A stretch of 64,000 bases of DNA from Allomyces macrogynus ATCC 38327 (GCA_000151295.1 GG745347.1:160433-224432), one strand, 5' to 3'; positions 52,486-64,000 are shown, counted from the stretch's first letter. The notes: generated from the sequence alone by a model not told the origin. Program-made: numbers and translations.

Positions 52486-54292
52486 GGTGAAGTTGTGTTG
52501 GGGTAGTGGGTAGTGTTGGTGTGGGTTGCGGGAATGGAGAGCAGCAGGGCAGCACTCCGTCTATGGTCTATGCGCGCGAGAACAGCGGGGCCGAGCGAGC
52601 AGCGGAGTGTCGAAGAGAGAGAGCGCGAAAGAGCAGCTGCAGCGGGGTGGTCTATCTGGAAGAGGGATGGAGAGGTGAGGTGAGTGGCATGTTCATTTCG
52701 AGGCGGCATGATGGCGCCAAGGCGAAGAAGCGCGCCCACACGACGTCGCCACGCCACACGACAGCAAGACGCCCAACCCTGCTCTGGAGACACTGCGTGC
52801 GCACGAGCGGGCCGGTTGTCTAAGCGATGACCACAAGCTCGGCGAGACAAGCACAGGGTGGACAGGTCGCGCGGCATGTCGAGCGAATCTCGACGTCGGC
52901 AGCGACCACCGAAGGCCACCCGACCAGCGGCAGGCGGCCGGCCGAGATGCGGCCAGGCCTCGTCACGGCTCCGGACACCGGCCCACCCATTTCCTTGGAC
53001 CACGAGTGGCCACGGTCACTTGCGGCAGCGGTCATGGGTGGTCGTGGCCGACGATGGTCGCGGGCGGGTAGGTCTGCCGCTGGTGAGTGCGAGCGGTACA
53101 GCAACGGCGTCGGCGTCGGCAGCGGCAACTGGGGCGCAAGCGCGGGCCGAATCGTACGTGGAGGGGGCGGCAACGATGCAGCTGCACAAGTCGTCGTCGA
53201 TATAGAGAAAACGAGAGAGAGGAAGGAGGTCTGGCAGGCGTCGGGTTGCTTTGAAGGGCGGTCGTGGGCGACGGCGGGGAGCAAACGAGCAAACGTTGTG
53301 GCCACACCCACCACCGTCTCGATGGTCGTGCGTGCACGCGTGCAACAAACGAACCGGACCAAACGCCGCCCAGCCCAGCCCGGTCGGCCGAAATTGAGGC
53401 CAAAAAATGGGAGCGCTGTTGCAGGTCACACGGACAATGCGTGCGGCGCACAAACCGAGGTTTTCTCTGTATTCTTTTGAGCCGAACGCCAAGGCATTTG
53501 CCCAGTTTTCGCACGCGAAAAAAATGCAAAAATGCGAAACAAGAGGTAAGACAGGGTGCCCAAGACGACCAGAAAGGCGCCACCATTTGATTGGCTCTTC
53601 GCTCAAGGCGAGCGGGCGATGCGCGCCCCGCAGTGGCGTCGGGTCTGTTGTGAGGCGCACGGGTTTCTGCTGCACGTGGCGCGACGTTGTGATAAAAGAT
53701 GATGTTCGCGTGTTATTGGCCCCATTGAAGTCGTCATTTGCTGGAAATGAGTCGAGATCTGGAACGGATAAGAGCATGTCGATGGTGGCCGAGGGGAGGA
53801 ACGCACAAAAATGCCGGTGGACGGGCCCAGCGAACAAGGGCCGCTGAATGCGATAGTGGCGACCAGCGGCTCCGCGACGCGTCCGCTGAATGCAGGATTT
53901 CGAGCAACAGTTCTTCCTGCAAGCGGGCCATGCTTTCGCGGTGTCATAGCTCATGAGAGCCTGGATATGGTCGCGGTGCAGTGGCCGGTGTGGTACCAAC
54001 CGTTGTCGCGGCCGGCAAGCCGTTACGTCCCCAATCAGGCCGCCATCAGCAGCGTCTATGCCCCGAAATATGCGACCTGCACCGATGCTTTACAAATCTA
54101 GACTGCATTCGACACGATACAATGGATCATCCCATGGAATTGGCACTGCAAAAACGGGTAGAGAACATAGTTAAACACCAAAATTGAGAGTGGATGAATT
54201 GCGGAAGATCGGGTGGGTGGTCATGGTTCAAAAATGCAATGATGATGGTCTTGGCCATTGATCGACGCAGCCAAGACGAGGGCACGACGTGG
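52486..54292. other. 1.8-kb intergenic region
   Basis: Apart from the F-box-like fragment at 53734-53931, nothing is supported. The 5' flank of the secreted repeat protein lies at its left end. Confidence 0.5.
53734..53931 (-). pseudogene. F-box-like N-terminal fragment
   Basis: A 65-codon ORF beginning MARLQEELLLEILHSADASR resembles the start of an F-box (LPEELLLEIL). It stops after 65 residues without repeats, and I found no splice-consistent continuation. Probably a truncated or decayed F-box gene; together with the LRR/F-box-like tail at 2-349 it suggests such genes are scattered in this genome. Chance resemblance is possible. Confidence 0.28.
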
Positions 54293-56637
54293 CTATAACG
54301 CAGCGCCGCTCGCGTCGACGCTGCGCGTGCGTGCTCCGGCAACGGTTCGCGGCCGCACGACCCACTTCGCAAACGCGCGCGCCTGGTCGGCCACGTCCTT
54401 GGCTGTCGTGCTGCCATTGACCCACCCGCGCCAGGCCATGCCGGCGATCCCTTGGACCCATTCGGCCGTGGGCGCCATGCTTGCATTGGCCATGTGAGGG
54501 AGAAGGGCCGCGGGCACGTCCACGACCATCCCAGCCGACGCCATCGCCGCGGCAGACGTGGTCACATTGCTCGTTGCCACAACCGATGCAGCCCACGCAC
54601 TCACATCCATGACCGCCGCGCCCGTGTACCGCGCAAGCACGAGCGGGTTCGACCCGAGCGACGGCGAATTGCCGGTGGTCGGGTCAACGCCAATTTCCGG
54701 AACCGCCGTCAAGTTCTCGAACCGCATCCCGAGCAAGCCGCCTGTGTTGAGCGCAATCGACGCGTTCGGGTGGTCGTAGTAGACAAACAGCCCGTTGAAC
54801 ACAGCGGTCAAATGATCGAGAATCGTCTGCGCGACTGGCCCGCGCTCCGTCAACGAGGCCGATTGCGGAACCCCAGCCCCGCGCGTCAGAATGCACGACC
54901 AGTGGTCCGGGTGCAGCAGATGGCCAACGTGCACGCCCGCCCACAGGTTGCCGTCGTCGAACCACGATTGTGCGCGCCATGTGGCCACCCACGTCGCGTG
55001 TGCTTCACGGACTGCAGCTTGCGTCAGGTCAAGCGCGGTGCCGTTCGGGTCGAGTGCGGGACAGGGGACGGTCCAGCTGGTGTTGCGGAGGTCGGCGGTC
55101 CATGACTCGAGGTGCGGGATCAGCGTGACGCCGCGCTTCGAAGCGGCGTGGAGGGCGGTGGTGAGAGCGCGAGCGGCGGGCGAGGCCTGCAGAGCTGCGA
55201 CGTCGAGGCCAAATGCGGATGGGACGCGGACAAACAGCGAGTTCATCTAGCGCAGGGATTTCAGGGTCAGTTGGCCTGGTTCCACTCGATTTTGCGCGAA
55301 AGAGAATGGAAACCGCCAAGTACCTTGCTCCACCCGATCATGTCCACCCACTGCGCAACGGCCCACGCCGACGGGTCGTTGGTGCCATTCGTTTCGACTG
55401 GCGAGAATGGCACGACCCAGTCGCTGGCGTTCGCAACGCTCACGCGCACCCCACGAATCGGCATTGCGGGCGCATCCTTGAGCGAAGTCCCGACGCTCGG
55501 TGGGCACATCCAATACGCGCACTCGCCCGGCGTCGCACCATCCGGCACGAGCGATGTGACGAGCGACTCAAGTCCGCGCGCAAGCCCGTACACGGACGGC
55601 GCTGACACGGTGACCGACATATTGCTCGCGACAATCGCAGACGACTCGAGCTGCGTTCCTGCCGCTTGCGACGTAAGCGAGATGGTAATCACCGAAACGC
55701 GCGAAGCGTCCAGTTTGGTGCTGTTGCCGGCACAGTCGTGGTAGACGTAGAGCGCCTGCTTGGCGCCGTCAATGACGGCCGCGATACGTGTTGCCTGGTC
55801 GGCCGTGTTAGTGCCAACGACCGTCCACGCCGTACTCGGCGTCACGGCCCACCGCGTCGCGGCACACCCAGACTCGCCGACACGCCCGGGCAACACGAGC
55901 AAACCAGGCCGGTCCTTGGCGTCGTCGGCCGATGGCAAGTCCCACACCGGCGCAGCCGCAACGTGCACGTTCGCGCCGTGGTTATTGAGCCGCGGCCGGA
56001 AAACAATCCAGTACAGCACCGCCGCCGCCGCACCGAGCACAAGGAACACCGCAACCCCCCACTTGGCGACGCGGCGCGTGCGCGACTGCTTGGTCGCGAG
56101 TTCCGTCTGGAACGCAAACTCGCGCGTCAATGTGCTCATGTCGAGCTTGGCCGCGAGCACTTCGGGTCCAATCGCGCTCATTGACACGGGCCGCGTGAAC
56201 GTGCCGCGCCAAGCGGCCTCGCCGCTCGACCCCGGTACCGACGGGACCAGTGGCGGAGGCGGCGGCGAGAAGCCGGCTGGACCGCCGAGGAGTGACCGAC
56301 GAATGGCCGCGGCCGACGTGGGGGTGGGTGGACAAGGCTTGATTTCATACTCGTCGTCGTCGTCAGCGCGATTCGCGGCAGATGGAGGTGGACCGCTTGG
56401 TGCGGAGAAGAGACAGGTCGGGGAAGGCGGCAAAGCAGGCGAAGGTGGGGTCGGGGTGCTTGGGTTCGCCTGTGCCCTTGGTGCTGCTGGCGGCGGCGGG
56501 ACGTGGAAGAATGGACGTGCGGGAGAGCTGCTGGCGCTACCGCGCGCTGATGCAGTCGTGGTCGATACGGGGATAGTGTGGGTGGACGGGCTACGTAGGG
56601 AGCGCGGTGCGCCCGGGATGGCCAGACTGGCATCCAT
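54293..56637 (-). CDS. Type II membrane protein with divergent GH20 (hexosaminidase)-like domain
   Basis: Exons 54293-55246 and 55324-56637; 755 residues starting MDASLAIPGAPRS (upstream frame has only a TTG). A Pro/Ser-rich cytosolic part of about 185 residues ends in KQSRTRRVAK, followed by a TM helix at about 193-213 (WGVAVFLVLGAAAAVLYWIV). The ectodomain resembles the family 20 layout: an ATRIAAVIDGAKQ / VTISLTSQAAG / SVTVSAPSVYGLARGLESLV segment like the N-terminal GH20b domain, then MPIRGVRVSVAN, VDMIGWSKMNSLFVRVPSAF across the splice, and ASKRGVTLIPHLESW, matching the start of the (beta/alpha)8 barrel. The usual GGDE acid pair is not visible (GVHVGHLLHPDHW lies near that place), so it may lack hydrolase activity. 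Several N-glycosylation sequons fit an extracellular domain. Family call is tentative. Confidence 0.5.
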
Positions 56638-59345
56638 TTCTGTTGGTGGAGAATCGAGCGATGGATGCTTGTGATCACCGGTATTCGATGGGTCGACCGC
56701 AGATGACAAATGGGCGATGCCTGGCGACTGCCGTAGTTGTACGTTGCACGGCGTCGTCCGTGCGAATTGCTGGTGGCGCGCCGTGCTCGTGTCGCGCAGC
56801 GTGGAAGACAGGTACAGATTGACGGGAAGAGGACGGTTGCCGCTCCTGATGATGTTGCAACTTGCTGATGCTGGGCGCTAGCTCGCGGTCGACGACAGCA
56901 GCGCGTATAGCCCGTCGTTGCTCGACGTCACGGCCGGTCCTCGTTGTCGTCGTCCACCGTGGAGCGGCACGGAGCCAGTCGGTGGTAGTGTTCACGGTGT
57001 GTGCTGCGGTGGATGCGTGCAAGGGACCCGAGGCGGCGCGGACAAAGCTGGAGCAAGGTTGCAAACGGGCCTGCGCCGCGGCGAAGGCGGGCGTGCCCAT
57101 ACCGCCGCGCCAAAATCCTCGCTTTCCAAGCACTGCGGCGCGCGGTTCGTGGCTCGGCGACCTGTCATCGGCGTCCGGCCAGACGACAGATGTTGGACCG
57201 TGAAAATTACATCCAATCGCATCAGCGGACCCCAAAATTGCCAATGACGAGATCGTAATTAGTTGCTCCAGATGTAGTTGTGCGCGCTGTCATGGTGGTC
57301 GGTACGGTGCGGGAAAAGCTAGCGCCGATGCCACGCGAACTGCTCCCGATAATTGTTCACATCTGGGCCGTCGGCCAGTGCGCTCTCGGCCCTGCTTGCA
57401 GCAGTGCACGACCGCGTCGAATCGTCATGCTCATCGACAGTGCTCCCCACGTGAACACTGACGGTCAGCGCGTCGACAATAATTCCTGGCGGCGCGGGCG
57501 GCAGGCCCAGCATTCTTGCCAGCAGTGCAACATTGCTTTAGAATCGTCGGCGAAGCGCCAGTGATACCGCTTGCCTTCAATGCTCGGCCAGCATCGTTGC
57601 GGTCCTTGTCGCGAACACGCCCGCGACTTTGCCGTCATTCGCTTGCCAATTGCTCCACGGCCCAGCGACCCGGCGACCCGGCGATGTAAGAGACGGTGCC
57701 TCTGCCAAGTTTGCATTACGATCAACCCGAAATCATTCTGTCGCTGAACTGGGTCTTGTTTGGATCGATCGACAAGAAATGCATCCACAAACGCAGTACG
57801 TATTCGGTCAAGACCAGCGCGTAGTTGAAACACGCGTCATGGCACCATGAAATGGCGCTGCCGACTTGGCAATTCGAATTTTACCCTGCCCTTGAACGAG
57901 AACTGCATCAATGAGAGTCCAGAATATTTGACGTGCAGGGGGTCGTGTTTTGCGTGGCAGGGGCCGCATCGGCGCAATCGCTATGTCAATTCAAACGGGA
58001 GACGCGCCAGACGGCCGTCGTCGTGATTCGGGCTTGACAATGCGAGTGCGGGGCGCTGGATAAGAGTTTGATGGCCGCATTGATCCATGTCCCGGCGGCG
58101 CCACCCCAAGTTCCATGCACATCATTGGCGCCGCACAGCGGTTAGGCTTTGAGCGACGACCGCGAGCCGCAACACTTGTGCTGCCCCCACATGTTCGTGG
58201 CTATCAGTGTGATTCGTCCTCGCTTTTGCGCGAGATGCCCTCGGCTGCATTCATAGACACAGAGCTGTGGATAAATACGGCTGCAAGACTTGACAGCTTG
58301 TCGGCGTTTGTCGTTGCCGGGCCCGGCTCATGCTGGCTGTCGATCAAACTGTTTCGAAGGAGTTCACAGCAATATCTCACTTCAGGACGGTTGATTGCCA
58401 ACAGCTCCAGCCCTGTGAAGTGTGTCACCAGCACCAGGAAACCGCACCACGACAAATCCAAATGCACGTCTGGCTGACCGCGCGTCGGGAGAAGAACCGA
58501 GCAAACGACAGCAGCACGCGCATCGCGGACAAACCCGGGCCGACCATTAGACAATTTTGGGGTGTCGCCGTCGGTCGCAACCACGCATGGACAAGGGCGC
58601 TCATGACTTATCGTGCTTGTGAACGCGACGCTGTCATGGTGCACTCCTCTTGGCCGGACGTGGGCGAGATAGGGGCCTGACCGTGGACAAGTAAAAATTT
58701 TGAGCAGCAGCGGAGGGTTGAGGTCGCTTTGTGCAAGAAACAGCAAAGCAGCCCCTCATTTCTTGGTGCGAGGTGTTCGATACCAAGCCAAGAGCGCACC
58801 AGCATGAATCAGCAACGTGAACTTTGGGCACGAAAGACAAAGGCGCGCGCACGCGCGACTTGTGGAGGGCGCATCGCGGCATGCAAAGAGGAATGAAATG
58901 CGTGCACTGAACCGAAGAATGGAGCGAGCTGTGAGATGAAGTCTAAGTTGATCCCGTTCTCGTGTTTTGCCAAGACCAGCCAAGCATCAGCGCATGCGAG
59001 AGAAACGGGTTCATTTACGCCAAAAACCGAACACGCCAAGCAGCAGATTGCACAAGGTGGAATGGGGTTTTCCGCTTGCATTTGCCCATCGGCCAAGGAC
59101 ATCGGGAGAGGGAGGGAGGGAACGAAAACAGGGCGGACGGTCAATGAACAAATGAAGGAGCAGAGATGGAGAGATCGAGCCGAGGAAGAGAACAACATGC
59201 AAACGAAAACGACCCGCTTGTGCAAAAAGGCTTTATGGACCGTCCTCGAGAGTGCAAAAAGGAAAGCAAAACTGGAGCCCAACACACAAATCACTACATC
59301 AAAAATCAACCGCACCGACACACACTGGACACGCGTCTTCCTCCT
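56638..59345. other. 2.7-kb intergenic region
   Basis: No supported gene. Around 57320-57850 the minus strand shows protein-like stretches interrupted by stops in shifting frames, possibly relics. The right part is lower in GC with A-rich plus-strand sequence. Confidence 0.45.
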
Positions 59346-60971
59346 CTAGTACAGCGAGTCGCTGTCGGAGTTGCCGTCCACGAGGCTCTTGCCGCCGTAC
59401 GCGGGCGTGGGCGTGGCCGTAGGCGTCGAGGCCGACGACGAAGCCGAGGCAGCGGGCGTCACGGGCGTACCGTACGCGGGCGCCTGCGAGGTCGTCGACT
59501 TGACAACGGCGGTCGTCGTGCCGTAAGCCGGGGTGGTCGTGGCCGGGGCAGCGGGGGTCGAGGTCACCGGAGCAACGGGCACCTCGAGCGATCCGTAGTC
59601 ATCTTCCTTGGACTCCTCGTCAGCGGGCGGCACCGAGGTGGTGGTCGGGACAACGACGACCGGGTAGGTGGCCGTCGGGATCTCGGGCACGACCGGGGCG
59701 GGCGTGGTCGTCGGGGCCGTCTTCTTGCACTTGGTGATGGTGCGCGTCACCTTGTAGCACTTGGCGGCCGGCACCGTGTTGACAGGCGACGAGGGCGCAT
59801 CGACCGGGTAGGTGGCCGACGGCACGGGCGTCGATTCGGCGGGCGATTCGGGCACATTGACAGTCGACGTCGGGACAATGACGACCTGCGAGGTCTGCGT
59901 GTAGGCGGGCTGCGTAGCCGTGACCGTGACAACGGGAGCCGTCGAGGCCGGCGAGTCGGGGATCGACAGGGTCTGCGTGACCGTCTGCGTCGTGGCCGGG
60001 ATCGAAACGACCTGCGTCGTCTGCTGCACGGGCACCGTGACCGTGACGACGGGGGCGGGCGTCGAGGTCGTCGTGGGCTGCGGGCAGTCGGGCGAGCCGG
60101 GGCACACGGGCTTCGACTGAGTCACGTAGACGACCTTCGGCTGCTCGGGCTGCTTGGTCACATAGACGACCTTGGGCGCCTCGGGCGTAACCGTCTTGAT
60201 GACGACCTGCGGCTGCACGGGCTGCTTGGTCACGTAGACGACCTTGGGCGCCTCGGGCGTGACGGTCACGACCTTGGGCTGCGACGGCTGCACCGTCACG
60301 ACCTTGACCACGGGCACTGACGGCGACGACACCTTCGTCACGGGCGTCGTGTGGATGACCTCGTCCGAGACACAGGGCTGCGCCGAGATACCGAAATCCT
60401 GGGTCCAGTAGTAGGAGTTGCCGTAGCCCTCCCACTCGCCCTTGGTAAAGGCGATACCGACCTGGTTGACCTCGGGCGTGAGCATGTTCTTGCGGTGGCC
60501 CTCCGAGTTCCACCACTGGCAGTTGGTCACATACTGCGCCGAAGTCGTGTCGTCGCCGACCTTGACGTAGGGCGCGGATCCAAAGCAAGTGCCCTTGGAC
60601 GTCGAGTCGACGCCAATCACGTTCACGGCCACGTTCTCCACGTAACCGCCCCAGTCGTAGCCGGCTGTCGAATAGCGGGCCTTGATCTGGCCGTCGGCCA
60701 TGTGCGCCATTTGCTTGTTGGCAGCTTGCCAGTCGGACGAACCCTGCGCGGCCGTCTGCAGCGCCTTGTTGATGCAGAGCTTGGTGAGGCCGTTGGCGAC
60801 ACGGATCTCATTGAGCTGCTGAAGCGCGTACTTGATGACCGTCGGGATCTGGCCCTGCTCGTAGGTCTGCTCGCCCGTTGGCGTCTTGCCGGGGACAACC
60901 GACGACTTGTCGGCGTTCACGGTCGCGGCCACGGTCAACGCGGCAAGCACGGTCGCGAGCGTCACCTTCAT
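59346..60971 (-). CDS. Secreted CAP/PR-1 (SCP) domain protein
   Basis: Single exon, 541 residues from the ATG at 60971 (MKVTLATVLAALTVAATVNA, a signal peptide). The CAP domain spans roughly 35-200: ALQQLNEIRVANGLTKLCIN, SDWQAANKQMAHMADGQ, YVENVAVNVIGVD, CQWWNSEGHRKNMLTPEVNQ and VGIAFTKGEWEGYGNSYYWT-QDFG. Yeast relatives (Pry proteins) bind sterols and fatty acids outside the cell. The long C-terminal part is a Pro/Thr/Val repeat region (VTPEAPKVVYVTKQP, encoded twice around 60130-60260) probably O-mannosylated, with two short Cys pairs, ending GKSLVDGNSDSDSLY. That end resembles the end of the secreted protein at 50907. Wall association is inferred. Confidence 0.88.
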   Translation of the reverse strand: MKVTLATVLAALTVAATVNADKSSVVPGKTPTGEQTYEQGQIPTVIKYALQQLNEIRVANGLTKLCINKALQTAAQGSSDWQAANKQMAHMADGQIKARYSTAGYDWGGYVENVAVNVIGVDSTSKGTCFGSAPYVKVGDDTTSAQYVTNCQWWNSEGHRKNMLTPEVNQVGIAFTKGEWEGYGNSYYWTQDFGISAQPCVSDEVIHTTPVTKVSSPSVPVVKVVTVQPSQPKVVTVTPEAPKVVYVTKQPVQPQVVIKTVTPEAPKVVYVTKQPEQPKVVYVTQSKPVCPGSPDCPQPTTTSTPAPVVTVTVPVQQTTQVVSIPATTQTVTQTLSIPDSPASTAPVVTVTATQPAYTQTSQVVIVPTSTVNVPESPAESTPVPSATYPVDAPSSPVNTVPAAKCYKVTRTITKCKKTAPTTTPAPVVPEIPTATYPVVVVPTTTSVPPADEESKEDDYGSLEVPVAPVTSTPAAPATTTPAYGTTTAVVKSTTSQAPAYGTPVTPAASASSSASTPTATPTPAYGGKSLVDGNSDSDSLY

Positions 60972-63608
60972 GATGATGGCGAGAATGGTGGTGAAGTTGG
61001 GTGGAGAGTCGAGGTGGCGGCGAGCGCGGGACGATGGCGGCGGCGGTTGCGGGCACGAGGCAGGCAACAGCACGACGATGCGGGGTTGGTGCAGACGGTC
61101 CAGGGTCGGGCGCGTCGGCGGTCTATTGAGAGTCTATAGTCGTCTCGACGGGCGGGGAGCTCGTCGGCGGCGGCGTGCGGGTCGTGGGTCTGGGAGAGCG
61201 GACAGCGAAGGTGAGTGGCAGTGTCCGGTGCCGGAGGGTGGTGGGGTGGGGAGGCGGGGGGGTAAATGAGGGGATGGAAGTGGGTGTGTGGCGAAGTGGA
61301 GAGGGGAGTTGCGCAACATATCATGATACTTGGCGCACGCACGCGATTAGCCTTGCGCCGCGCGCATGGGCCCGCCGGCCTTGGCACACGCACACACTTG
61401 CCGTCGACCCCGCACACATCACGCGCCATTGCACACCCACCACCCGACCAATCGCCATGCCGCCGCCATGACTGGATGCCGATGCGCGCCAAGGCTTTCG
61501 ACCATGACGAGGCGACACCACCACCACTCCACCGCGCCTCGTGTTGGGCAGATAGCGACAACCATGGTCAACGACGACGGACACCGACGAACGACCAGGT
61601 CCACCTCGCGGTCGGTCACAGTGGTGGGCGGCGGCAGCGACGTGATAGCGGGCATCAGGTGCCGTGGCCATGCATTGGTCGTCGGTCGAGTTTGGGCAGC
61701 ATGAACGCGCGGCGGGCCGGGTCGAGCGCAGGAACGGAACAAAAGAGAAACAAAGACGAGCGACAAACGGGGCCAAAGATTATCCGTACCGATGCGCTCC
61801 AACGTCTAGGACGAGAACGGGGGTGCGAGGGCGCAGGGATTCGTCGGAATCGAGCAGGGCAACCAAGTCCACCGGGCGGTCAACACTCGGGAGGGCAGGT
61901 GCGAGCGGGTGTTGGCGAAGCGCAGCGACGACGACGAGACGACGACGACGACGGATGGGTGGGAGAGAGAGAGAGAGCGAACAGGTTCTATCGAGCAAGA
62001 AAGCGAGAGGTATACGGCCGCGGGCGAGCGTCAGCTATATACCGTTTCGGGGGCGGGGTCAGGTTGAGAACAGGTCGCACCATTCAACATGGGCCACGGG
62101 TAACACGCAGTGCTTGGGTGTGTGGGCCATCCATCAAAATGGCCGGCAGGGCCCAAGGGGCAAAATGACCCTCTCGTGGTGTTGCCTCATTTGCCGCATC
62201 CGACGCCCCACCTCGCACACCCGCGCGCGATGGCCGCCTAAAAAAGCGAAAAAGAGGCGAGCTAAACAAGGCGAGAGCGGTTGATGGTCATGAGTTTGTC
62301 TTGGGTTCATTTTTCTCTGCACGCCAGACCTGCCCGGCCCGCGCGAATATGGCGACAATGGCTCGGCCGCCAAGTCCCAGCCCATTTCCGCCACAGAGAC
62401 AGCAAGCCCGACCACACAAGCGCGCCGCGTCGCGTGCGTCGCGCCTCTGACTTGTCCGCCCACGCTTGTTGCGCGCGAATTCCTTTCCGCGGCGGAGCCA
62501 GCACTCGTGGCGCACCTTCGCGCGCGGCATCCATCCCTGTCGTACGACACAAACGCGATGGCGAGGCTGCGCGCGCGTTCTTGTTGATAGTGCGCTTGAG
62601 GCCCGGGGGCGCGAAGAGGCGCGGACACAGTGTCGCTGCTGACCCCTTTGGTTCATGGTGGTGGTTTGTGCGGGCACAAATCCATATCCGCTCACGCTCA
62701 GCTCGACTTGCACAGTTGCACGGGATTCGGCGACAGGCAGCTGACACGAATGCATCAAGTTTGGTTGCGCGGATATTCTTGCAAAAGTGTGGCGCTATCG
62801 TTTCGCGTCCAACGGCAACAAGAAAACAGGGGATTGGCGGGGATTTGCCGTGGCGAAACGCTGGTCGTGTGCGCGCCCCACCCCCGCACTTTTGGCGCGC
62901 TTCACCATGTGGACCATGAACCTGGTGTCCGACCCGGCGACTCTTTGAGGAAAAAGAAGGCGCTGACGCTCGACGATGAGCTCGTCGGTGCGCGTGCCTT
63001 CGCCCTTGTGAACGCGCAAGTGTCGCCATACGCGGAAGGGACACAGGCCAGCGGCCAGCGCGCGCACGGCAATCGGCGTCGCCCCGGGCGCGCCGCCGGC
63101 CATGAACTGCGCGACTTTTGTCTGCGCTTCATGGTGGAGAGCACGCGCCCGCCGCATCGACTAGAACTATGAACTTCAGGCGCAGCCCCGGCCTGCGCGC
63201 GACGCCCGGACGGCGAGCGGTGTGGGGGTGGTGGAAGGAACGACGCTTGTGCGCCGTTACTGTTGCTGTTGCTTGCTGACTGCCCGGTTGTGCAGTCCAT
63301 CCGCCAAGATCCCTGCCCCTTCATCATTCACCTCCTTCGCCCGTCAGTGGTGCCCACGTTTCTTCATTGTCTTTGACCAGCGTCGCTCCGCATCTGCGCC
63401 GCTTCGCGCGGGTCGGCTGGCAAGCAGACGAAACGGCCACCATCTATCCATGTCCGAGTGTCTTCTTGGTTCCAAAAAAGAATGCGATCGACGAGGGTGC
63501 ACACAAACCGGGACGAGAGTGGGCCGCGGATCACAAAACAAAAAGGCGCCGCCCATGGGCATGTACAAAAAGAAGGCCACCACCGGCCGGTCACTCATCC
63601 CCCTCACC
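60972..63608. other. 2.6-kb intergenic region
   Basis: No supported gene. ORFs up to about 300 codons exist on the plus strand (61266-62168), but they are Arg/Ser-rich frames of GC-rich sequence without domains. Confidence 0.5.
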
Positions 63609-64000
63609 TCACGACTGGCGCGGCGCCGACGTGCGCGGTGCCGAGCTCTCGTACCGCTGCCCGTCCCACTCGCCCCTACCGCGGCCGTACATCCGGTCGA
63701 GCGCCTCATCCACCTCCGCAAACGCGCGCTCCTTGCGCTCGGCCACCGACCCAGCCGCGCGCTGATCCACCAACGACGCGCGCGCCATCCGGTGCGCAAC
63801 ACTATCCAGAAACATGCCGCGCTGCTGCGTTTCCGAAAGCACGACGCGCTGGTCGGCATAGTCTGGCGGGAACCGCGCAACCAGGTCGGCCAACCGGTCG
63901 GCGCGCGTCGTCGCGTCATGGTTATCGAGCCGCGTGAGCCGATCGAGTGCCGCACCGAGCCGCGCCAAATCAAGCCGCCGCGCCGCCGCGGGGGTCAGGA
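63609..64000 (-). CDS. 3' end of an unrecognised gene (5' cut by window)
   Basis: The frame ending at the stop at 63609 is open to the window edge (about 130 residues) with no need for an internal start. It reads as a helical, charged protein: ARLGAALDRLTRLDNHDATT, ADLVARFPPDYADQRVVLSE, GMFLDSVAHRMARASLVDQR, ERAFAEVDEALDRMYGRGRG. High GC3 and amphipathic helices argue for a real C-terminus. No family recognised. Confidence 0.55.
   Translation of the reverse strand, partial: LTPAAARRLDLARLGAALDRLTRLDNHDATTRADRLADLVARFPPDYADQRVVLSETQQRGMFLDSVAHRMARASLVDQRAAGSVAERKERAFAEVDEALDRMYGRGRGEWDGQRYESSAPRTSAPRQS

Noticed and set aside
53016..53999. 327-codon minus-strand ORF
   Set aside because: No ATG-supported family resemblance, mixed composition, and it overlaps other equally long frames; treated as chance apart from the F-box-like fragment in another frame.
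57320..57850. Protein-like minus-strand stretches that might be a transposase or enzyme relic
   Set aside because: Interrupted by stops in shifting frames; no catalytic motif, terminal repeat or target-site duplication could be identified.
61266..62168. 300-codon plus-strand ORF
   Set aside because: Arg-rich GC-driven frame without codon bias or domain; the CAP gene's upstream region is the simpler reading.

Overview
The window looks like a eukaryotic, fungal nuclear genome fragment: GC-rich coding sequence, many 55-110 nt introns with GTACGT-like donors, CTAAC/CTGAC branch sequences and CAG/TAG acceptors, and genes such as an ERT1/AcuK-type Zn2Cys6-PAS regulator, a Nif1/DSF2-type Sel1 protein, an ETT1/NRO1-like protein and an Sse1-type Hsp110. 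An early-diverging (zoosporic) fungus, for example Blastocladiomycota, would fit the base composition and the SH3-tailed surface proteins, but that placement is inference only. No rRNA, tRNA, CRISPR or intact mobile element was seen.

Layout. 1-3.2 kb: tail of an LRR/F-box-like gene cut by the window edge, then poorly coding sequence with one doubtful ORF. 3.2-12.4 kb: 3-ketodihydrosphingosine reductase (+), class I histone deacetylase (-), ERT1-like regulator (-), Mediator MED17 (-), a small membrane-protein ORF (+). 13.2-14.7 kb: EBP1/PA2G4-like protein. 15.2-20.1 kb: tandem array of four ACOT13-like hotdog thioesterase units, three intact and one broken, each preceded by the same upstream element. 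20.7-30.1 kb: receptor-like membrane protein with an SH3 tail, coiled-coil protein, Hsp110, MED20 (all -), and a Sel1-repeat protein (+). 31.3-34.8 kb: tandem pair of unrecognised single-pass membrane proteins. 35.5-36.7 kb: ETT1-like protein. 37.4-45.8 kb: tandem pair of ClC-6/7-like chloride transporters. 46.5-49.4 kb: kinesin-1-like motor. 50.9-61 kb: secreted Cys/Glu-rich repeat protein, type II membrane GH20-like protein, secreted CAP/PR-1 protein (all -). The right edge holds the 3' end of an unrecognised gene.

The genes do not form one pathway; the window mixes housekeeping genes (sphingolipid synthesis, chromatin and Mediator, chaperone, translation, transport) with three local tandem expansions (thioesterases, unknown membrane proteins, CLC) and a set of secreted or cell-surface proteins. 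Exon models were derived by hand from reading frame continuity, splice signals and remembered family consensus; where stated, the sum of exon lengths is a multiple of three and phases match at every junction.
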